Assembly: GCA_905210055.1 (NCBI GenBank)
Contig: CAJLVH010000068.1
Span: 1 to 9,229 of the forward strand
DNA length: 9,229 nt
Source of the DNA: an uncultured Enorma sp.
Lineage (GTDB): Bacteria; Actinomycetota; Coriobacteriia; Coriobacteriales; Coriobacteriaceae
Reading direction: 5' to 3'
Of this stretch, positions 5,402-9,229 are shown one piece after another. The notes under the pieces are model-generated. The model searched no databases and was not told the origin of the DNA. It worked only from the letters and a program-made list of their open reading frames with translations. The position numbers and the translations under genes were made by a program. The first letter of the stretch is position 1. The number at the start of each line of letters is the position of its first letter.

Positions 5402-6961
5402 TTATTCCTCGGTAGCGAGGATGCGACCGGTCATCTCGGCGCTCGGCTCGAGACCAGCGAGCGAGAGCATCGTGGGCGCGATGTCGGACAGGCGTCCGTC
5501 CTCGATGCCCGTGAGCTTGGCCTTCGGGTCAACCACGATGAACGGCACGCGGTTCGTCGTGTGCGCGGTGAAGGGATGCTTCACCCCTTCCGCGTCCACG
5601 TCGTACATGTGATCCGCGTTGCCGTGGTCGGCGGTGATGAGGGCGAAGCCGCCCTTAGCGAGGATAGCAGGGATGACCTTGGAAAGGCCGTCGTCCACCG
5701 CCTCGACCGCCTTCACCGCGGCATCGAAGACGCCGGTATGGCCAACCATGTCGCAGTTCGCGTAGTTCACGATGTAGAAGTCCGCCGCATCGGCCTCGAT
5801 GGCCTGAACGAGCTTCTCCGTGACCTCGGGCTCGGACATTTCGGGCTGCAGGTCGTACGTGGCAACCTTCGGCGAGGGCACGAGCACGCGCTCCTCCCCC
5901 TCCTTGGGCTCTTCCACGCCGCCGTTCAGGAAGAACGTAACGTGCGCGTACTTCTCGGTCTCGGCCGTGTGCAGCTGCTTCAAGCCGTTCTGCGCGATAA
6001 CATCGGCGAGCACGTTCTCGGGGAAGGTCTTCGGGAAGGCGACCTCCACGTTCTTGAACGTGTCGTCGTACTCCGTCATGGTGATGAAGTGCGAGAGCCT
6101 GGGCGCGACCTTGCGCTCGAAGCCATCGAAGCCGTCCTGCGTGAACGCACGGGTCATCTCGCGGGCACGGTCGGGGCGGAAGTTGAAGAACACCATGGCG
6201 TCGCCGTCGTGCACGCCCTCGTTATGGCAGGCGAAGGGCTCGACGAACTCGTCGCCGCGCTCGTCCTTCTCGTAGTACGCCTTGACGCCCTCAACAGGAT
6301 CCGTGTCGGTGTCACTCGCCTGCGTGATGACGTCGTAGGCGCGCTCGACGCGTTCCCAGCGGTTATCGCGGTCCATCGCCCAGTAGCGGCCGGACACGGT
6401 CGCGATGCGGGCGTCGACACCGGTGTACTTGGAAAGCGCCTCGAGGTTCTCCTTGAGCGTCTCGATGTAGCCGGCACCAGAATGCGGATCGACGTCGCGG
6501 CCGTCCATGAAGCAGTGGAAGCGGATCTTCTCCACGCCATGCATGGCGGCAAGCACGGAAAGCACCTCGCCGTGGCGCTGCATGGAGTGCACGCCACCTG
6601 GGGACACAAGACCCAGCAGGTGAACGGTGCCGCCGATCTTCGCCACGTCGGACATGGCATGCGCGAGCGTGGGGTTCTCCTCGATGGAGCCGTCGATGAT
6701 GGCGTTGTTGATGCGGGAAAGCTCCTGGAACACGATGCGGCCCGCACCGATGTTCAGGTGGCCAACCTCGGAATTGCCCATCTGGCCGGCGGGAAGGCCC
6801 ACGTCCTCGCCCGAAGCGCCGAGCGTGGTGTGCGGGTATTCTTCCCAAAGCTTGTCCAGGTAAGGCTTGTTGGCCTTGCAGACGGCGTTGTTGTCGCCCG
6901 CAGGAGCGAGGCCGAAGCCGTCCATGATGACCAGGAGCGCAGGAAGATGACGCTCAGCCAT
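5402..6961 (-). CDS. gpmI: 2,3-bisphosphoglycerate-independent phosphoglycerate mutase
   Basis: Cytosolic glycolytic enzyme of 519 residues that interconverts 3- and 2-phosphoglycerate using two Mn ions and a phosphoserine intermediate. It belongs to the alkaline-phosphatase superfamily. Metal ligand D14 is in VIMDGFG and nucleophile S64 in GNSEVGHLN. The substrate-binding phosphotransferase insert shows GGVHSMQRH (H125), DGRDVDPHSG (153-162), GRYWAMDRDNRW (191-202) and FRPDRARE (261-268). The second metal cluster shows CDMVGHTG (D404, H408), TADHGNAD (D445, H446) and H467 in AHTTNRVPF. Length is typical and all key residues are present. The start at 6961 lies 2 nt after the tpiA stop codon, with GAGTAGGG as ribosome binding site inside the end of tpiA, so the two are translationally coupled. 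Its stop codon is followed within 1 nt by a palindromic repeat and then by a terminator. Confidence 0.97.
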   Translation of the reverse strand: MAERHLPALLVIMDGFGLAPAGDNNAVCKANKPYLDKLWEEYPHTTLGASGEDVGLPAGQMGNSEVGHLNIGAGRIVFQELSRINNAIIDGSIEENPTLAHAMSDVAKIGGTVHLLGLVSPGGVHSMQRHGEVLSVLAAMHGVEKIRFHCFMDGRDVDPHSGAGYIETLKENLEALSKYTGVDARIATVSGRYWAMDRDNRWERVERAYDVITQASDTDTDPVEGVKAYYEKDERGDEFVEPFACHNEGVHDGDAMVFFNFRPDRAREMTRAFTQDGFDGFERKVAPRLSHFITMTEYDDTFKNVEVAFPKTFPENVLADVIAQNGLKQLHTAETEKYAHVTFFLNGGVEEPKEGEERVLVPSPKVATYDLQPEMSEPEVTEKLVQAIEADAADFYIVNYANCDMVGHTGVFDAAVKAVEAVDDGLSKVIPAILAKGGFALITADHGNADHMYDVDAEGVKHPFTAHTTNRVPFIVVDPKAKLTGIEDGRLSDIAPTMLSLAGLEPSAEMTGRILATEE

Positions 6962-6963
6962 CC

Positions 6964-7743
6964 CTACTCGCCCGCCTTCTCGACCATCGCGGCGAAGCTA
7001 TCCGCCTTGAGCGAGGCGCCGCCCACGAGTGCGCCGTCGACGTCCTCCTTCTCGAGGAAGCCGGCGATGTTCTCGGGCTTGGCGGAGCCGCCGTAGAGCA
7101 CGCGGATGCCGGAAGCGATCTCCTCGCCGAAGATCTCGACGAGGGTGGCGCGGATGGCGCCGCAGACCTCCTGGGCGTCATCGGCCGTGGCGGTCTTGCC
7201 GGTGCCGATGGCCCAGATGGGCTCGTAGGCGATGACGAGCTCGTCGCCGGAGGCGATCTCGACGCCCTCGAGGCCGGCCTTGATCTGGCCGGTTACGAAC
7301 GCGACGTGCTCGCCGGCCTCGCGGGTCTCGAGCGACTCGCCGCAGCAGAAGATCGGGACAATGCCGCCCGCGATGAGCGCCTTGGCTTTCTTATTCTCGT
7401 CCTCGTCGGTCTCCTTGAAGTAGTCGCGGCGCTCGGAGTGGCCGATAATGCAGTAATCAACGGGCACGCTCTTGAGCATGTCGACCGAGGTCTCGCCGGT
7501 GTAGGCGCCAGCGGCCTCCCAGTACACGTTCTGGGCACCAAGCTTGATGGGGCTCTCCTTGATTCCGCCCTTGCAGGAAACGGGACGGAGGTCGACGGTC
7601 GGCGGGCACACGCACACCTCGACGCCCTCGGGGATCTCGGGCAGCGCGGCGACGAGCGCCTGGGCGAGCTCGACAGCTTCCGGGATCGCGTTGTTCATCT
7701 TCCAGTTGCCCGCGATGAGGCGGGTGCGCTTACTCTGCGTCAT
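6964..7743 (-). CDS. tpiA: Triosephosphate isomerase
   Basis: A 259-residue cytosolic TIM-barrel enzyme that interconverts dihydroxyacetone phosphate and glyceraldehyde 3-phosphate. Catalytic residues are all visible: N13 and K15 in AGNWKMN, H102 in IIGHSERRDYF, and E174 in YEPIWAIGTGKTA (with the mobile loop 6). The phosphate-binding motif LYGGSAKPEN lies near the C-terminus. The start at 7743 is chosen because MTQSKRTRLIAGNWKMN is the normal N-terminus and GGAGG lies 5-6 nt upstream; an in-frame start at 7800 would lie deep in pgk. The gene overlaps the 3' end of pgk by 14 nt in another frame, and gpmI follows after 2 nt, so the three are co-transcribed. Confidence 0.97.
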   Translation of the reverse strand: MTQSKRTRLIAGNWKMNNAIPEAVELAQALVAALPEIPEGVEVCVCPPTVDLRPVSCKGGIKESPIKLGAQNVYWEAAGAYTGETSVDMLKSVPVDYCIIGHSERRDYFKETDEDENKKAKALIAGGIVPIFCCGESLETREAGEHVAFVTGQIKAGLEGVEIASGDELVIAYEPIWAIGTGKTATADDAQEVCGAIRATLVEIFGEEIASGIRVLYGGSAKPENIAGFLEKEDVDGALVGGASLKADSFAAMVEKAGE

Positions 7744-8632
7744 TGAGAGCCTCCACTCCTGGCAGGGGCTTGCCCTCGACGAGCTGCATCGAGGCGCCAC
7801 CGCCCGTAGAAATGAACGTCATCTTGTCGGCCAGGCCGAACTTGTTCACGGCAGCAACGGAGTCGCCGCCGCCGATCACGGAGTCGCAGTCCTGGTTGGC
7901 TGCGATAGCCTCGGCGATCGCCTTGGTGCCATGGGCGAACGTGTCCATCTCGAACACGCCGCAGGGGCCGTTCCAGAAGACGGTCTTGGCACCCGCGATG
8001 GCATCGGCGAAGAGCTGCTCGGTCTCCGGACCGATGTCGAGACCCTGCCAGCCGTCCTCGATCTCGCCGGTCTTGGCGATCTTGGTGTTGGCGTCGTTCG
8101 CGAAGTCGTCGGCCACGACGTTGTCAACGGGAAGCAGGAAGTTCACGCCGTTCTTCTTAGCCTTGTCGAGCATCTCGAGCGCGCGGTCGCACCAGTCGTC
8201 CTCGCACAGCGAGTTGCCGATCTTGCCGCCCTGAGCCTTGGCGAAGGTGTAAGCCATGCCACCACCGACGATGACGGTATCGGCGGAGTCGAGCAGGCGG
8301 TCGATGACGCCGATCTTATCGGAGACCTTCGAGCCGCCGAGGATGGCGACGAACGGGCGCTTGGGCTCGCTGAAGAGGCCGGAGAGGGTCGAGACCTCCT
8401 TCTCGAGCAGGAAGCCGGCGACTGCGGGCAGGTACTGGGCGGGACCCACGACGGAGCCCTGGGCGCGGTGCGCGGTGCCGAAGGCGTCGAGCACGAAGAT
8501 GTCGGCGAGGTCGGCGAGCTTCTTGGCGATCTCGGGGTCGTTCTTCTTCTCACGCTTGTCGAAGCGGACGTTCTCGAGCACGAGGACGTGGCCGGGCTCG
8601 AGCGCGGCGGCAGCCTCAGCAGCAGCCTCGCC
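7730..8632 (-). CDS. pgk: Phosphoglycerate kinase, C-terminal ~300 residues (5' part missing)
   Basis: Glycolytic kinase that makes ATP from 1,3-bisphosphoglycerate and ADP. The preserved part starts at GEAAAEAAAALEPGHVLVLENVRF, which in complete enzymes lies about 100 residues in. It contains FGTAHRAQGSVVG, the hinge region GGSKVSDKIGVIDRLLD, GGGMAYTFAKAQG, the nucleotide-domain segment KTVFWNGPCGVFEM, and the C-terminal SVIGGGDSVAAV and STGGGASMQLVEG. The missing N-terminal part would carry the substrate-binding Asp, Asn, Arg and His residues, so this product could not work as drawn. The frame continues without a stop into a SusD-like sequence upstream of about 8633, where base composition changes sharply. 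An intact pgk in the source organism, broken here by a chimeric join, is the likely explanation. The 3' end overlaps tpiA by 14 nt, as in an ordinary operon. Confidence 0.9.
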   Translation of the reverse strand, partial: GEAAAEAAAALEPGHVLVLENVRFDKREKKNDPEIAKKLADLADIFVLDAFGTAHRAQGSVVGPAQYLPAVAGFLLEKEVSTLSGLFSEPKRPFVAILGGSKVSDKIGVIDRLLDSADTVIVGGGMAYTFAKAQGGKIGNSLCEDDWCDRALEMLDKAKKNGVNFLLPVDNVVADDFANDANTKIAKTGEIEDGWQGLDIGPETEQLFADAIAGAKTVFWNGPCGVFEMDTFAHGTKAIAEAIAANQDCDSVIGGGDSVAAVNKFGLADKMTFISTGGGASMQLVEGKPLPGVEALNDAE

Positions 8633-8638
8633 TAAAAG
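8606..8638. other. Chimeric junction between pgk and a susD-like gene
   Basis: To the left, sequence is GC-rich pgk (34 of 60 bases G or C at 8521-8580, 42 of 60 at 8581-8640). To the right, it is AT-rich (24 of 60 at 8701-8760) and encodes a different protein family. The switch falls in codons for NLL-GEAAAEAAA, between CTT TTA and GGC GAG GCT GCT GCT GAG GCT GCC. An alanine/glutamate tract of this kind is plausible in both parent genes, so a short shared sequence could have guided the join. The join happens to keep frame. Confidence 0.8.
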
Positions 8639-9229
8639 ATTAATCATGTAATTCACCGTTTCTTCCACCGTAGCGCGAGGCAATTCATAAGAAGGCTGCA
8701 CGTCATAGGTTTCCTTTATTAACGGAAGCCCTCCAAAGTGGCGAAACAAATCAAAATAACGAGATGCTACAATCACTTTAGCTTCTGCCGCCAAACGTTT
8801 TTTCTCCGCATCTTCCATATCCGGAACCCGCTCTACATTCTCCACAAAAAGTAATGCAGCACGAATCGCCTCCCAACAATTCTCTTTAGTATAACCAAAG
8901 CGCGTATCATCGCTACTATCCTCATCACCTGCCTTATAAGAGCCTGAATAGTATTTCCGGTTAATTCCATTCCAATCCGTGTGGCTATGCCAGCAATCGG
9001 ACATCATTTCAAAGATTCCTGTGTTCATTTTCCCCTCCACCGTATTCCAATATACAGGGAGCGCGTAATAAAGTTTACTATAAGTATTCCACAGGAAAGC
9101 ACGAGCGTACGTAGCTTTTCCGAAGATTGTATCTTGCGTTACTGCCACACCTGGAGCTTTTTCCAGAAAGCTATCTCCAAATTTTACCTGATCGACACAA
9201 GAAGAGACAAACAAAGCTACTCCCACAAA
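8633..9229 (-). CDS. SusD/RagB-family outer-membrane lipoprotein, N-terminal fragment
   Basis: About 199 codons of a surface glycan- or nutrient-binding lipoprotein of the type that caps SusC-like TonB-dependent channels in Bacteroidota. At the window edge the frame is open (TTT GTG GGA...), and the hydrophobic FVGVALFVSSC ends in a lipobox-like cysteine, so the true start lies a few codons beyond 9229. Family features are FLEKAPGVAVTQDTIF after the cysteine, ARAFLWNTYSKLYYALP, and the TPR helix region EDAEKKRLAAEAKVIVASRYFDLFRHFGGLPLIKET, which is the most diagnostic SusD segment. The C-terminal half is absent because the frame joins pgk at about 8632. Composition is much lower in GC than the rest of the window. 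It does not belong to the same kind of genome as its neighbours and is probably a contig mis-join. Confidence 0.88.

Noticed and set aside
5138..7096. A 652-codon open frame on the plus strand opposite gpmI and the transposase upstream region
   Set aside because: It is antisense to gpmI with its well-supported motifs, has a repetitive composition rich in Val, Arg, His and Leu typical of a shadow of GC-rich codons, shows no recognisable domain and runs through two palindromic repeats.
7730..9226. A genuine bifunctional SusD-phosphoglycerate kinase
   Set aside because: Both halves are truncated in functional regions, they come from very different compositional backgrounds, and a surface lipoprotein domain fused to a cytosolic kinase fragment makes no biological sense; a mis-join explains it better.

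Overview
All recognisable genes in this window lie on the minus strand. They are high-GC and look actinobacterial, most likely Coriobacteriia from a gut community; this is inferred from GC content, the Tat-like lipoprotein signal and gene order, and no marker gene proves it. The last ~600 bases at the right edge are clearly AT-richer and encode the N-terminal part of a SusD/RagB-type lipoprotein, a family characteristic of Bacteroidota. That segment is joined in frame to a phosphoglycerate kinase lacking its N-terminal ~100 residues. The simplest reading is a chimeric contig from a mixed gut community.

Layout in transcription order (right to left): partial susD-like gene (8633-9229) / junction / pgk 3' part (7730-8632) / tpiA (6964-7743) / gpmI (5402-6961) / repeat, Rho-independent terminator, repeat / IS200-like Y1 transposase of the REP-associated (RAYT) type (4396-5139) / inverted repeat pair / SerB-like HAD phosphatase (3645-4271) / second inverted repeat pair / secG (3213-3479) / terminator / peptide ABC transporter operon: lipoprotein binding protein (1194-2876), permease B (66-1103) and the first codons of permease C (1-54).

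pgk, tpiA and gpmI are overlapping or abutting genes of lower glycolysis. secG encodes a small subunit of the SecYEG translocon. The binding protein and two permeases form an oligopeptide/dipeptide importer whose remaining genes lie beyond position 1.

The most interesting element is the middle block (3538-5400). A single-domain HUH (Y1) transposase gene with a C-terminal helix-turn-helix sits among six copies of a ~35-nt palindromic unit. Each unit has 10-nt terminal arms (ATGGGTTGGA / TCCAACCCAT) around a 15-nt C-rich asymmetric centre. Four units form two head-to-head pairs with a conserved 27-nt spacer; the other two flank the gpmI terminator in direct orientation. Units begin within 0-11 nt of three stop codons. 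This matches a REP/BIME plus RAYT system (a 'REPtron'), with a repeat that lacks the GTAG tetranucleotide of enterobacterial REPs.
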